A stretch of DNA of 64,000 nucleotides from Roseiarcus sp963779095 (lineage in GTDB: Bacteria; Pseudomonadota; Alphaproteobacteria; Rhizobiales; Beijerinckiaceae). Below, one piece after another: positions 31,328-40,619 of this stretch. The first letter of the stretch is position 1. Every line of letters starts with the position of its first letter. Below the pieces are notes generated by a model. It ran no database searches. It was not told the origin of the DNA and was given only the letters and a program-made list of their open reading frames with translations. The position numbers and the translations under genes are program-made. The stretch lies in NCBI GenBank assembly GCA_963779095.1, contig CAVZWU010000025.1, forward strand, positions 372,001 to 436,000, given 5' to 3'.

Positions 31328-31822
31328 ATGACCCGCGTCGGCTTCTTTTCCGGCTCGTTCGATCCAATGACCAACGGTCACCTGGACGTGATCGAGCACG
31401 CCGCTGTTTTGTGCGACCGGCTGGTCGTCGGCGTCGGCTCCAATCCGAACAAGGCCGCGCTGTTTTCAGTCGAGGAGCGGCTCAAGCTCATCCGCGAGGC
31501 CGCGGCGCCGATCACGGCGAAGGCGCGATGCAAGCTCGAGGTCGTCGAATTCACCGGCCTCGCCGTCGAGGCGGCGCGTGAAGCACGCGCGACGATCATC
31601 GTGCGGGGCTTACGCGACTCGACCGATTTCAACTATGAGATGCAGATGGCGGGCATGAACGGCGCGATGGCGCCGGAGCTGCGCACCGTCTTTCTGCCCG
31701 CCTCCTCGCCGGTCAGGCCGATCACCGCGACGCTGGTGCGCCAGATCGCCTCCATGGGCGGCGACGCCTCCCCATTCGCTCCGCCCAACGTGATCGCTGC
31801 GCTGAAAGGCGAAGTTCAAAAA
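31328..31822 (+). CDS. coaD: Phosphopantetheine adenylyltransferase, read through into dgdA
   Basis: Starts MTRVGFFSGSFDPMTNGHLD with the nucleotidyltransferase TNGH motif (His in NGHLD), followed by RGLRDSTDFNYEMQMAGMN and LPASSPVRPITATLVRQIAS. It catalyses the fourth step of coenzyme A synthesis, joining AMP to 4'-phosphopantetheine. As sequenced there is no stop before the next gene: a six-A run at 31818-31823 joins the frames. With five A the reading would be K then TGA, overlapping the ATG of dgdA in the classic ATGA manner. I treat coaD as a separate gene of about 166 aa. Confidence 0.92.
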
Positions 31823-33169
31823 ATGAAGCCCAGCCCGCTCCCCGGCTTCCCGCCTCAAACACGCGCCCCCGATGGGGCCGATGCCGTACGAGCGCGGGCG
31901 GCCGATGCGCTGATCCGCTACGGCGGAAAGTTTTCCGATTTCGTCGCGGCCAGCGCGAAGGGATCGTTCATCTACGACGCGCGCGGCCGACGGGTGCTCG
32001 ACTTCACCTCGGGGCAGATGAGCGCGATCCTCGGCCATTCGCACCCGGCCATTGTCGAAACGGTGCAACGGTCGATCGCGACGCTCGACCATCTGTTCAG
32101 CGGCATGCTGTCGGAGCCAGTCATCGGCCTGGCGGAAACCTTGAAGGCCATCACGCCTCCCGGGCTCGACCGCGTCCTGCTCTTGAGCACCGGCGCTGAA
32201 TCCAATGAGGCCGCGCTCAAGATGGCGCGCCTCGCGACCGGCGGCTACGAGGTCGTCGGCTTCGCCCAGTCCTGGCACGGAATGACGGGAGGCGCGGCCG
32301 CCGCGACTTACGCCGCTGGGCGCCGGGGCTATGGGCCGCTCGGCGTCGGCGGCCTCGCGATCATGGCGCCGAATCTCTATCGCCCGTCCTTCGGAGCCTC
32401 ATCGAGCTACGACTGGCTCGCCGAACTCGACTATGGCTTCGACCTTGTCGACCGTCAGTCGACCGGGGCGCTCGCCGCCTTCATTGCCGAGCCGATCTTG
32501 AGCTCCGGCGGCATCCTCGACCTGCCGCCCGGCTATCTTTCCGAGCTCAAGCGGCGCTGCGAGGAGCGCGGCATGATGCTGATCGTCGACGAGGCGCAAA
32601 CCGGTCTTGGCCGCACCGGCGAAATGTTCGCGTTTTCGCGCGACGCCATCGTTCCGGACATCCTCACGCTGTCGAAGACCTTGGGCGCGGGCCTGCCGCT
32701 GGCGGCGGTTCTCACCTCAGCGGAAATCGAGGAGCGCTGCTACGAGCGCGGCTTCCTCTTCTATACGACCCATGCGTCCGATCCATTGCCCGCTTCTGTC
32801 GGCCTGGCGGTTCTGGACGTGATCGTTCGCCAGAAGCTGGAGAAGCGCGCGACGGAGGCGGGCGCGCGCCTGAGGAAGGGTTTGGAGGCGCTGCGCGACG
32901 AATTCGATTGCATCGGCGACGTGCGCGGCCGCGGCCTCCTTTTGGGCATGGAGATCGTCAAGGACAAGAGGTCGAAGCAGCCTGACACGGCGCTCGGCGC
33001 GCGCATCACGGATAAGGCGATGGAGCTTGGCCTTTCCATGAACATCGTCAATCTGCCCGGCATGGGAGGCGTCTTCCGCATCGCGCCGCCGCTGACAGTT
33101 GCCGACGACGAGATCGACCTCGGCCTTACGATCCTGCGCGACGCGGTGCGCGGCGCGCTGAAGGGCTAG
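31823..33169 (+). CDS. dgdA: 2,2-dialkylglycine decarboxylase (class III aminotransferase)
   Basis: About 448 aa from ATG 31823. A PLP enzyme of fold type I: GHSHPAIVETVQRSIATLDH, VLLLSTGAESNEAALKMARL, MLIVDEAQTGLGRTGEMFAF, and the PLP lysine in LTLSKTLGAGLPLAAVLTSA. GFLFYTTHASDPLPASVGLA, GDVRGRGLLLGMEIVKDKRS and LSMNIVNLPGMGGVFRIAPP match DgdA closely. DgdA decarboxylates 2,2-dialkylglycines and transaminates pyruvate to alanine. It ends four bases inside the convergent iron-permease-like gene. Confidence 0.88.
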   Translation: MKPSPLPGFPPQTRAPDGADAVRARAADALIRYGGKFSDFVAASAKGSFIYDARGRRVLDFTSGQMSAILGHSHPAIVETVQRSIATLDHLFSGMLSEPVIGLAETLKAITPPGLDRVLLLSTGAESNEAALKMARLATGGYEVVGFAQSWHGMTGGAAAATYAAGRRGYGPLGVGGLAIMAPNLYRPSFGASSSYDWLAELDYGFDLVDRQSTGALAAFIAEPILSSGGILDLPPGYLSELKRRCEERGMMLIVDEAQTGLGRTGEMFAFSRDAIVPDILTLSKTLGAGLPLAAVLTSAEIEERCYERGFLFYTTHASDPLPASVGLAVLDVIVRQKLEKRATEAGARLRKGLEALRDEFDCIGDVRGRGLLLGMEIVKDKRSKQPDTALGARITDKAMELGLSMNIVNLPGMGGVFRIAPPLTVADDEIDLGLTILRDAVRGALKG

Positions 33170-33600
33170 CTGTCGGACCCCTGGTCGTCTGGCCCCGCAT
33201 TGGCCTTGCGAACCTTGACCTGCTTTTTAAGCAATTCAAGTTCCTCGTCGCTCAGATCTTCAGCCGCCGCGATCTGGTCGCGCGCCTTCCTGGTGGCCAT
33301 GATGAGTTCGTCGAGCTTCAACTGAATCGCCGCCGTATCCCGGTTCTGGGTGGCTTGAATCAGAAACACCATGAGGAAAGTCACGACCGTGGTGCCCGTA
33401 TTGATGACGAGCTGCCAGGTGTCGCTATAGTGAAAAAAGGGGCCGCTGACTCCCCATACAAAAACAATGAGGACCGCCGCCGCAAACGTGGCCGGCTTTC
33501 CGCAAATCTCGGCCGTTTTGATCGCGAGGCGCCTGAACCCGCTCTGCTTGCCGTTCCCGGCGCTGCCCCCGAAAGCGCTGGCCGGCACTCCGCTGCGCAT
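33166..33600 (-). CDS. Low-affinity iron permease-family membrane protein
   Basis: 144 aa. Two membrane helices (FAAAVLIVFVWGVSGPFF and LVINTGTTVVTFLMVFLIQA) precede the family signature ATQNRDTAAIQLKLDELI, then a charged cytoplasmic tail rich in DEELELLKKQVK. This is the small bacterial branch of the Fe permease family (PF04120), whose transport role in bacteria has not been demonstrated. It is convergent with dgdA, overlapping by four bases. Confidence 0.88.
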   Translation of the reverse strand: MRSGVPASAFGGSAGNGKQSGFRRLAIKTAEICGKPATFAAAVLIVFVWGVSGPFFHYSDTWQLVINTGTTVVTFLMVFLIQATQNRDTAAIQLKLDELIMATRKARDQIAAAEDLSDEELELLKKQVKVRKANAGPDDQGSDS

Positions 33601-33681
33601 AATGGCCTGCCCTTCAGATCGATTGGACGATTTTACCCGGCGATCCCTGAGCTCTCAAGTACGATGTTCGTTCTCGCTGTT

Positions 33682-34074
33682 TCAACGGGCGTGGCCTAAA
33701 GCTCTTGGGTTCCCCGGAAAGGCGATCGTGGTGAGAAGCGCGATGTGGGGATCGCGCGAGTCGAGCCGGGTGTGCTGCACGACGATCTCGACATCCGAGC
33801 GGATGACCGAGGAATAGGGCTTGTCGCGCGGAACCTGTTCTGGGTCGCTGAGGTCGTTGAACCGCAGGTGGCGGGTGCGCCGAGGTTCGAGCGTCAGGCG
33901 GTAGGGTCCCGCCGGCTCCCGGTTCTCGAAATAGAGGGTGACCTCGATCGACGCCGTCGCGTCAGTCGCGTTCAAGATGCACGCGGCCTCGTGAGAGATG
34001 AGATCGCGCGCCTGGGAAAATGAGAGGCTCGGAATATAGCCTTCCGGAATGGCCCAGATGCGATGCCCGATCAA
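33682..34074 (-). CDS. Sensory rhodopsin transducer (ASRT)-family protein
   Basis: 130 aa from TTG 34074, chosen because GGAGG lies five bases upstream. HRIWAIPEGYIPS, ISHEAACILNATDATASIEV, YFENREPAGPYRLTLEPRRT, HLRFNDLSDPEQVPRDKPYS, SVIRSDVEIVVQHTRLDSRD and ALLTTIAFPG follow the Anabaena sensory rhodopsin transducer closely. Many bacteria carry this beta-sandwich protein without a rhodopsin, and sugar binding has been proposed. No rhodopsin gene is in the window. It follows rarA on the minus strand by about 100 bases. Confidence 0.85.
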   Translation of the reverse strand: MIGHRIWAIPEGYIPSLSFSQARDLISHEAACILNATDATASIEVTLYFENREPAGPYRLTLEPRRTRHLRFNDLSDPEQVPRDKPYSSVIRSDVEIVVQHTRLDSRDPHIALLTTIAFPGNPRALGHAR

Positions 34075-34177
34075 TAGCGCCTCCGTAATATACGCAAACG
34101 CGGTGCTTGGCCATTGTGTTCCGGAGCGAGAAACCTGCCCGCCTGGCGTCGTGCGCCCCCACGTGCGATTCGTCCCC

Positions 34178-35487
34178 CTACCCCTCGCCCCGCTCCTTGC
34201 GCAGCTTCGCCCAGTATTCGAGCCGCTTTGAAATCTCGCGCTCGAAGCCCCGCTCGACCGGCTCGTAGAGCGTGCGGCGGCCGATCGCTTCGGGCCAGTA
34301 GTTCTGGCCGCTGAACGCGTCGGGCGCGTCGTGGTCGTATTGGTAGTCGCGCCATAGCCCTCGCGCTTCATGAGCCGCGTCGGCGCGTTGAGGATGGTCT
34401 TCGGCGGCGCGGGTGAGCCATGCTCTTTCGCCAGCGCCTGAGCGGCGCCGAACGCCTTGTAGACCGCGTTCGATTTCGGCGCGGTCGCGACATAGACCAC
34501 GGCTTGAGCGATCGCGAGTTCGCCCTCCGGACTGCCAAGGAAATCGTAAGCATCCTTGGCCGCGTTGGCGATCACGAGCGCCTGCGGATCGGCAAGCCCG
34601 ATGTCCTCGGACGCCATGCGCACGACGCGCCGCGCGATGAACAGCGGATCCTCGCCCGCGTCGAACATGCGCGCGAGATAATAGAGCGCGGCGTCCGGAT
34701 CGGAGCCGCGCACGCATTTGTGCAAGGCCGAGATCAGATTGTAATGGCCGTCCTGCGCCTTGTCGTAGATCGGCGCCCGCCGCTGCACGACCTCGACCAG
34801 CCGCGCGCTGTCCAGCGTCTCGTCCGGGCGGGCGGCGCGCCAGATTTCTTCCGCCAGAGTGAGGACCGCGCGGCCGTCGCCGTCCGCCATGTTGATGAGC
34901 GCCTCGCGCGCGTCCGCGTCGAGCGGCAGGGGCTTGTCCATCACTTGTTCGGCGCGGTTGACCAGCGCTTCGAGGGCCTCGGGTCCAAGCGGGCGAAAGA
35001 CGAGCACGCGGGCGCGCGACAACAACGCCGCGTTGAGCTCGAACGAAGGATTCTCGGTCGTCGCGCCGATGAGCGTGATCGAGCCATCCTCCATCACGGG
35101 CAGAAAGGAATCCTGCTGCGCCCGATTGAAGCGATGGATCTCGTCGACGAAGAGCAGCGTGCCATGCCCTTGCGCGCGGCGCGCGCGGGCGGCGTCGAAA
35201 ATCTTCTTCAATTCCGCCACGCCCGTATGGATCGCCGAAACCTGGACGAACGTGTCGTTGCGCGACGCGCCGATCAGGCGGGCGACCGTCGTCTTGCCGC
35301 TGCCCGGCGGCCCCCAGAAGATCATCGAGCCCAGTGACGGCGCCTTGAGCAGGCGCGTCAGCGCTCCGTCCGGCCCCGTCAGATGCTCCTGGCCCGAAAC
35401 CTCAGCGAGCGACGTCGGCCGCAGCCGCTCGGCGAGCGGCGCCGGCGGCGGCTCCGGCTTGGGGTTTAGCGAGTCGAGCAGGCTCAT
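34178..35487 (-). CDS. rarA: Replication-associated recombination protein A (one frame break)
   Basis: Starts MSLLDSLNPKPEPPPAPLAE. The AAA+ core has Walker A MIFWGPPGSGKTTVARLIG, Walker B LLFVDEIHRFNRAQQDSFLP, sensor GATTENPSFELNAALLSRAR, and the C-terminal family blocks DGHYNLISALHKCVRGSDPD and LFIARRVVRMASEDIGLADP. One base is missing near 34352; correcting it restores GY-x-x-DYQYDHDAPDAFSGQNYW and the end at 34178. RarA (MgsA) acts at stalled replication forks together with SSB. Length after correction, about 436 aa, is normal. Confidence 0.93.
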
Positions 35488-35633
35488 GGGGCGCAGGGAG
35501 GCTTATTGCGTCAGGGCGGCTCTAGGGAGTCTTGTCCCGCGCCGGGCGCCCGCTGTCCAGCCGTTACGCCTGCTTGCCGGGCGCGCGGCGGCGCCCCATT
35601 GTCCGCCATCCCTTCAAACCCGAGAGCCTTCGG

Positions 35634-36818
35634 ATGAGTTCCTTAGCCCTTCCCTATGCGCCTTCCGAAACGCTGGGGTTCATTCCCGAAAGGCTCGAGC
35701 GGCTGACCGCAATCATGGCTCGTCAGGTCGAGGAGAGGAAGGCGCCGGGAGTCTCCATGCTGATCGCCCGTCACGGCAAGATCGCCTACCGGCAATCGGT
35801 GGGCGTGTTGCGTCCGAGCGGCCCGCCGATGACCGACGATGCGATCTTCCGCATCTATTCGATGACCAAGCCGATCGTTTCGGTTGCCGCAATGATGCTG
35901 GTCGAGGAGGGGCGCCTCCTGATCACCGATCCCGTTTCGAAATTCATCCCGGCTTTCGCCAACACGAAAGTCGGAATCGTCAACGGCGACAAGCTCGACC
36001 TCGCGCCGCTCAAGCGGCCAATCACAGTCCAGGACCTCATGCGGCACACATCGGGGCTGACCTATGGCTACACCGGAGTCTCGCCAGTCCAGAAGCTGAT
36101 GAATGCGGCGAACGTCGTGAATGCGAACCGATCTTTGGCGGAAAATGTCGAGGCGATGGCTGCGCTTCCGCTCATGCATCAGCCGGGCGGGGTCTGGGAG
36201 TACAGCGTGTCCACTGACGTGCTCGGCCGCGTGATCGAGGTCATCGAAGGCGCTTCGCTGGGCGAGGTTTTGCAGCAGCGCCTGTTCGGCCAGCTCGGCA
36301 TGGTCGACACCGCCTTTTTCATCCCTCCCTCAAAGCTTCCGCGGGAGGCAAAGCCAATGTCGCCACAAGTCTACATAAGCCTTGGCGCCGATCCGAATCC
36401 CATGACCGAGCCGCCACGATTCGAATCGGGCGGCGGCGGGCTTTTGTCGACGATCGGAGATTACGCGCGCTTCGCTGCGATGCTAAGCAGCGGAGGCGAG
36501 CTCGACGGCGTACGCATCCTGGGACCCCGGACGATTCGGTTCATGGCGAGCGATCATCTGGGATCTAATGTCGACCGCAGCCACGCGCTGCTTGCGCCGG
36601 GCCACGGATTCGGCCTCGGCTTCGGCGTGCGCCTGCAATATGGACTCGCGACGACGCCAGGATCGGTCGGCGACTATTTCTGGGGCGGCTGGGCGGGAAC
36701 GACATTCAGGGTTTCGCCGCAAGACTCCCTGTTCGCGATTTTCATGACACAGGCGCCGGACAATCGCGAGCATTTTGGCTGGACGTTTGGCAATCTGCTC
36801 AACGCGGCAATCCTTTGA
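35634..36818 (+). CDS. Beta-lactamase-like serine hydrolase, copy 1
   Basis: 394 aa from ATG 35634. The SxxK motif is SMTK in FRIYSMTKPIVSVAAMM, the YxN-like motif is YSVS in WEYSVSTDVLGRVIEV, and HTSGLTYGYTGVSPVQKL is conserved. This fits family VIII esterases/class C-like penicillin-binding proteins (EstB group). No signal peptide is seen, so it is probably a cytosolic esterase and not a resistance enzyme. A close tandem copy follows after 25 bases. Confidence 0.88.
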   Translation: MSSLALPYAPSETLGFIPERLERLTAIMARQVEERKAPGVSMLIARHGKIAYRQSVGVLRPSGPPMTDDAIFRIYSMTKPIVSVAAMMLVEEGRLLITDPVSKFIPAFANTKVGIVNGDKLDLAPLKRPITVQDLMRHTSGLTYGYTGVSPVQKLMNAANVVNANRSLAENVEAMAALPLMHQPGGVWEYSVSTDVLGRVIEVIEGASLGEVLQQRLFGQLGMVDTAFFIPPSKLPREAKPMSPQVYISLGADPNPMTEPPRFESGGGGLLSTIGDYARFAAMLSSGGELDGVRILGPRTIRFMASDHLGSNVDRSHALLAPGHGFGLGFGVRLQYGLATTPGSVGDYFWGGWAGTTFRVSPQDSLFAIFMTQAPDNREHFGWTFGNLLNAAIL

Positions 36819-36843
36819 ACCTCCGGCAGCCCAAGAGAAAGCT

Positions 36844-38029
36844 ATGAGTTCCTTCGCCCTTCCCTATGCGCCTTCCGAAACGCTGGGCTTCATTCCGGAA
36901 AGGCTCGAGCGGCTGACGGCAATCATGGCTCGCGAGGTCGAGGAGAAGAAGACCCCAGGCGTCTCCATGCTGATCGCCCGTCACGGCAGGATCGCCTACC
37001 GGGAGATGGTCGGCGCGCTGCGCCCCGGCGGCCCGCTGATGACCGACGATGCGATCTTCCGCATCTATTCGATGACCAAGCCGATCGTTTCGGTCGCCGC
37101 AATGATGCTGGTCGAGGAGGGGCGGCTCCTCATCACGGATCCGGTGTCGAAATACATCCCCGCTTTCGCCAACGTGAAGGTCGGCGCCGCGAACGGCGAG
37201 AAGCTCGACCTTGCGCCGCCGAAGCGGCCGATCAGCGTCCAGGACCTGATGCGCCACACGTCGGGGCTGACTTATGGCTTCACCGGCGTTTCCCCAGTCC
37301 AGAAGCTCACCAAGGCGGCCAATGTCGTGGATCCGAACCGGACGCTCGGCGAAAACGTCGAGGCGATGGCCGCGCTGCCGCTCATGCACCAGCCGGGCGA
37401 GGTCTGGGAGTATGGTCTCTCCACCGACGTGCTCGGCCGCGTGGTCGAGATCGTCGAACGCGCTCCGCTCGGCGAGGTCCTGCGCGCGCGCGTGTTCGAG
37501 CCGCTCGGCATGGCGGACACCGCCTTCTATACGCCGCCGAACAAGGCGGCGCGGCGCGCCGATCCGTTCTCGTTCGACTTCATGACTGCGGCGGGCCTCG
37601 ACGCCCGTGACGCCTGCGCGCCGCCGAAATTCGAATCGGGCGGCGGCGGACTCCTGTCGACGCTCGCCGATTATACGCGCTTCGCCGCCATGCTGAGCTT
37701 CGGCGGGACGCTTGACGGCGTGCGCATTCTCGGGCGCAGGACGCTCGCCTTCATGGCGAGCGATCATCTCGACGCCAACGTCAGGAAGGACCACTATCTG
37801 CTATGGCCTGGGCACGGCTTCGGTCTCGGCTTCGCGGTGCGCACCGATGCCGGGCAAAGCGCCGACGGCGGGCAGCGTCGGCGAATTCTTCTGGGGCGGC
37901 ATGATGGGCACGGCCTTCTGGGTCTCGCCGCGCAATTCCCTGTTCGCCGTGCTCATGGTCCAGACGCCGGAGAACCGCGAATATTTCCGCGTGCTGTTCC
38001 GCAACCTGGTCAGCGCCGCGATCGCGTGA
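36844..38029 (+). CDS. Beta-lactamase-like serine hydrolase, copy 2 (one frame break)
   Basis: Starts MSSFALPYAPSETLGFIPER, almost identical to copy 1. SMTK, HTSGLTYGFTGVSPVQK and YGLS in WEYGLSTDVLGR are present. A single inserted A near 37857 shifts the frame; after its removal the protein continues APTAGSVGEFFWGG to the stop at 38029 with TPENREYFRVLFRNL at the end. Both copies clearly arose by tandem duplication. Divergence is greatest around residues 240-270. Confidence 0.88.
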
Positions 38030-38105
38030 GGGTCGTCATCGGTCGGAGTCGAACCAGGGCCCGTGCGGCCAACGACCCGTGCCGCCAACGCCGCGGGGCC
38101 GCCGG

Positions 38106-39887
38106 TCACGCCGCGAACCTCCTCTCCGCCGCCACCCATGTCTCGCTAACCTTGATATCGGCGATTTCATTCGGGCTGACCTTGTAGGGATCGGACTGCA
38201 GAATCGTGAAATCCGCTTCCTTGCCCTTTTCGAGCGAGCCTAGTCGGTCGCCCTGCCCGAGCTGCCGCGCGGCGTTGATCGTCACGGCGCGGATCGCGTC
38301 GTCAAGCGAAACGGCCTGATCGGGACCGACGACGGAATTGTCGATGATGCAGCGGCGCGTGATCGCCGTACTGATGAGCGCGAGCGGCCCGGGCGGCGAG
38401 CAGGGCCCGTCGGTGTGCAGCGTGAAAGGCAAGCCCGCTTTCACGCAGGCCCCTGCCGGGTCCATGAAGGCGGCGCGTTCGGCGCCGAAGATCTGATCGC
38501 GATAGGCGGCGCCGTAGAAGCGCACATGGTTCATCAGGAAGCTCGGCTCAACGTTCAGCGTTTTCATCCGCAGAATCTGATCGGCGCGGGCCATCGTCGA
38601 ATGCTCGATGCGGTTGACGCCAAACTCGGTCGAGCCCGCATAGGCCGCCTCGATCGCGTCGAGCGCAATGTCGAGCGTGTAGTCGCCGTTGGAGTGGATC
38701 TGCACTGGCAGGCCGAAGGCCTTCACTTCGGCGACCATCTGTTTCATCTGCGCAGCGTCGAAGTTCGGCGAACCGTTGGAGGTCGAGTTGAGATAGGGCT
38801 TGGTCTGCGCGCCGGTTTCGGTCTGGTTCGAGCCGTCGCCGACGATCTTGACGCCATAGAGCGAGAACAGCGAATTATCGACGGGCGCGCCCTTCCCGAG
38901 GCCCTGACTGCGCCAAGGAGTCAGACCCTTCATGTCGTCAAACATCACGCTCGCGCTGGTGCGGCAAGCGAGAGAATTCGAGAGCTTGGCGAATGGCTCG
39001 ATCCAGTCCGAGCGGATCGTCCCCGGCTCGTGCATCATCGTGTTGCCGACGGACGCCATGTGGCGGCAGAAATCGGTGACCGCCTTGGCCGCAACCTGGG
39101 GCGTGACCTTGCCGAGGAAGTGGACCGCGAATTTGAGCATCGCGCTTTCCTCGTAGACCATGCCGTTGAGCTTGCCGTCAGGTCCCCGGCCGAAATGGCC
39201 CCCGCCCGGCAGGTCTCCGATATTCTCGGGGATTCCCGCGAGCTTCAGCGCCTCGCTGTTAACGCAGGCGTCGTGCCCGTTGGTGTACCAGACGAAAATC
39301 GGATGGTCGGTCGAAATCGCATCCAATTCCGTCCGCGTGAGATCTCCGCCCTGCAGGAGATTGTCGAAGTTCGAGCCGACGATCCATTGTGCCTTCGGCG
39401 TCGCGGCTGCTTCCTGTTTGAGATGCGCGACGAGGCTTTCGCGCGTCGGATATTTGGCGTAGCCGACGTCGTCGAGCAGTTCAAAGATCAGCGAAGCCAG
39501 GAGCGTATGGCAGTGGGGATCGATGAGCCCAGGCAGCGCCGTGCGGCCGGCGAGATCGACGATCGTGGTCTCGCTGGTCCTGAAGCCGCTCACCACGCTC
39601 TCGTCGCCGACCGCGAGCACCTTACCGCCCTTGGCCGCGAGCGCTGAGGCGACCGGCGCGCCCGGCAGCGGACGGATTGTCCCGCCGCGAAGAATGAGGT
39701 CCGCGCCCTCGCCCGCTGACGAGGCCGCCGCGGACCCGGCGCCCGAGAACGCCGAGGCCGCGGCGACCGAATAGGCCATGAACGCGCGCCGGGAGGGCAT
39801 GGCCGCCGCCTTGCCGATCAGACTGGCCACGCCGCCGGCATGCAACTCGTCGCGAAGAACGAGCTGATTGAAACACCCGAGGCACAT
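38106..39887 (-). CDS. Tat-exported amidohydrolase (YtcJ-like)
   Basis: 593 aa from ATG 39887, which has GGGAGG a few bases upstream. After a short N-terminus containing two cysteines, PSRRAFMAYSVAAASAFSGA is a twin-arginine signal. The amidohydrolase domain follows: ADLILRGGTIRPLPG, ALPGLIDPHCHT with the HxH metal motif, VQIHSNGDYTLDIALDAIEA, and FTLHTDGPCSPPGPLALIST with a late Asp. It belongs to the amidohydrolase-3/YtcJ group, whose substrates are unknown. It acts in the periplasm. Confidence 0.88.
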   Translation of the reverse strand: MCLGCFNQLVLRDELHAGGVASLIGKAAAMPSRRAFMAYSVAAASAFSGAGSAAASSAGEGADLILRGGTIRPLPGAPVASALAAKGGKVLAVGDESVVSGFRTSETTIVDLAGRTALPGLIDPHCHTLLASLIFELLDDVGYAKYPTRESLVAHLKQEAAATPKAQWIVGSNFDNLLQGGDLTRTELDAISTDHPIFVWYTNGHDACVNSEALKLAGIPENIGDLPGGGHFGRGPDGKLNGMVYEESAMLKFAVHFLGKVTPQVAAKAVTDFCRHMASVGNTMMHEPGTIRSDWIEPFAKLSNSLACRTSASVMFDDMKGLTPWRSQGLGKGAPVDNSLFSLYGVKIVGDGSNQTETGAQTKPYLNSTSNGSPNFDAAQMKQMVAEVKAFGLPVQIHSNGDYTLDIALDAIEAAYAGSTEFGVNRIEHSTMARADQILRMKTLNVEPSFLMNHVRFYGAAYRDQIFGAERAAFMDPAGACVKAGLPFTLHTDGPCSPPGPLALISTAITRRCIIDNSVVGPDQAVSLDDAIRAVTINAARQLGQGDRLGSLEKGKEADFTILQSDPYKVSPNEIADIKVSETWVAAERRFAA

Positions 39888-40087
39888 ATGAACCTCCCGA
39901 ACCTTGCAGCGTGCGACGGGCGTCATCTACATGGTTCAGCGAAGCGCCGGAACTAGCCGAATTGTTGATCTCGGAGCGAGGCTTGACGGCGCTCAAGGCG
40001 CGGCGCCCCGAGCATCTGCGACGCCTCACACTCGCGCGACAACGCTTTCGGCCGACGCGCGCAACGGCTCACGCGTGACCGCGGGCC

Positions 40088-40525
40088 TCACCACACGCCG
40101 ACGTTCGGCGCCGACGCCCAGGGCTCGGCCGGCGCCTTCGACTCGCCCTTCTGGATGAGCTCAATCGAGATGTTGTCGGGCGTGCGGATGAAGGCCATGT
40201 GGCCGTCGCGCGGCGGACGATTGATGGTCACGCCCGCCTTCTGCAGCTTGGCGCAAAGCGCATAGATGTCGTCGACAGCATAGGCGAGATGGCCGAAATT
40301 GCGCCCGCCTTTGTACTCCTCCGGGTCCCAATTGTAGGTGAGCTCGACCGTTGGCTTCCGGTTCGCCTTCGCCTGCTCGGCGTCATCGGGGGCGGCGAGG
40401 AACACAAGCGTGAAACGGCCCTTCTCGTTCTCGATGCGCCGCGTCTCGACAAAGCCCATGAGCTCGAAGAACGCGATCGTCGCCTTGAGGTCGGTCACGC
40501 GGATCATCGTATGCAGATATTCCAT
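40088..40525 (-). CDS. gloA: Lactoylglutathione lyase (glyoxalase I)
   Basis: 145 aa from ATG 40525. The four metal ligands of GloA are in place: His5 (MEYLHTMIRV), Glu in VELTYNWDPEEY, His in FGHLAYAVDD and Glu in ISIELIQKG. DLKATIAFFELMGF and AFIRTPDN are also typical. It isomerises the hemithioacetal of methylglyoxal and glutathione to S-lactoylglutathione. It is a single gene, divergent from the CDF transporter. Confidence 0.92.
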   Translation of the reverse strand: MEYLHTMIRVTDLKATIAFFELMGFVETRRIENEKGRFTLVFLAAPDDAEQAKANRKPTVELTYNWDPEEYKGGRNFGHLAYAVDDIYALCAKLQKAGVTINRPPRDGHMAFIRTPDNISIELIQKGESKAPAEPWASAPNVGVW

Positions 40526-40619
40526 AGGCTCCTCGTCCGGGTTTGCGTCGTTAATGGCTTCGGAGCATAACGCCTCCGGCATCAAGGGGAAGCCCCTTGG
40601 CACACATGGACGACCTGCT

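Noticed and set aside
31328..33169. A genuine bifunctional CoaD-DgdA enzyme
   Set aside because: The join falls exactly at an A run where one base fewer restores a stop and a coupled ATGA start; the two activities have no pathway link.
38040..38105. A possible tRNA fragment because of a GGTTCGACTCC-like T-loop on the minus strand
   Set aside because: Flanking bases do not form the T-stem or acceptor stem and no other tRNA arms can be drawn.
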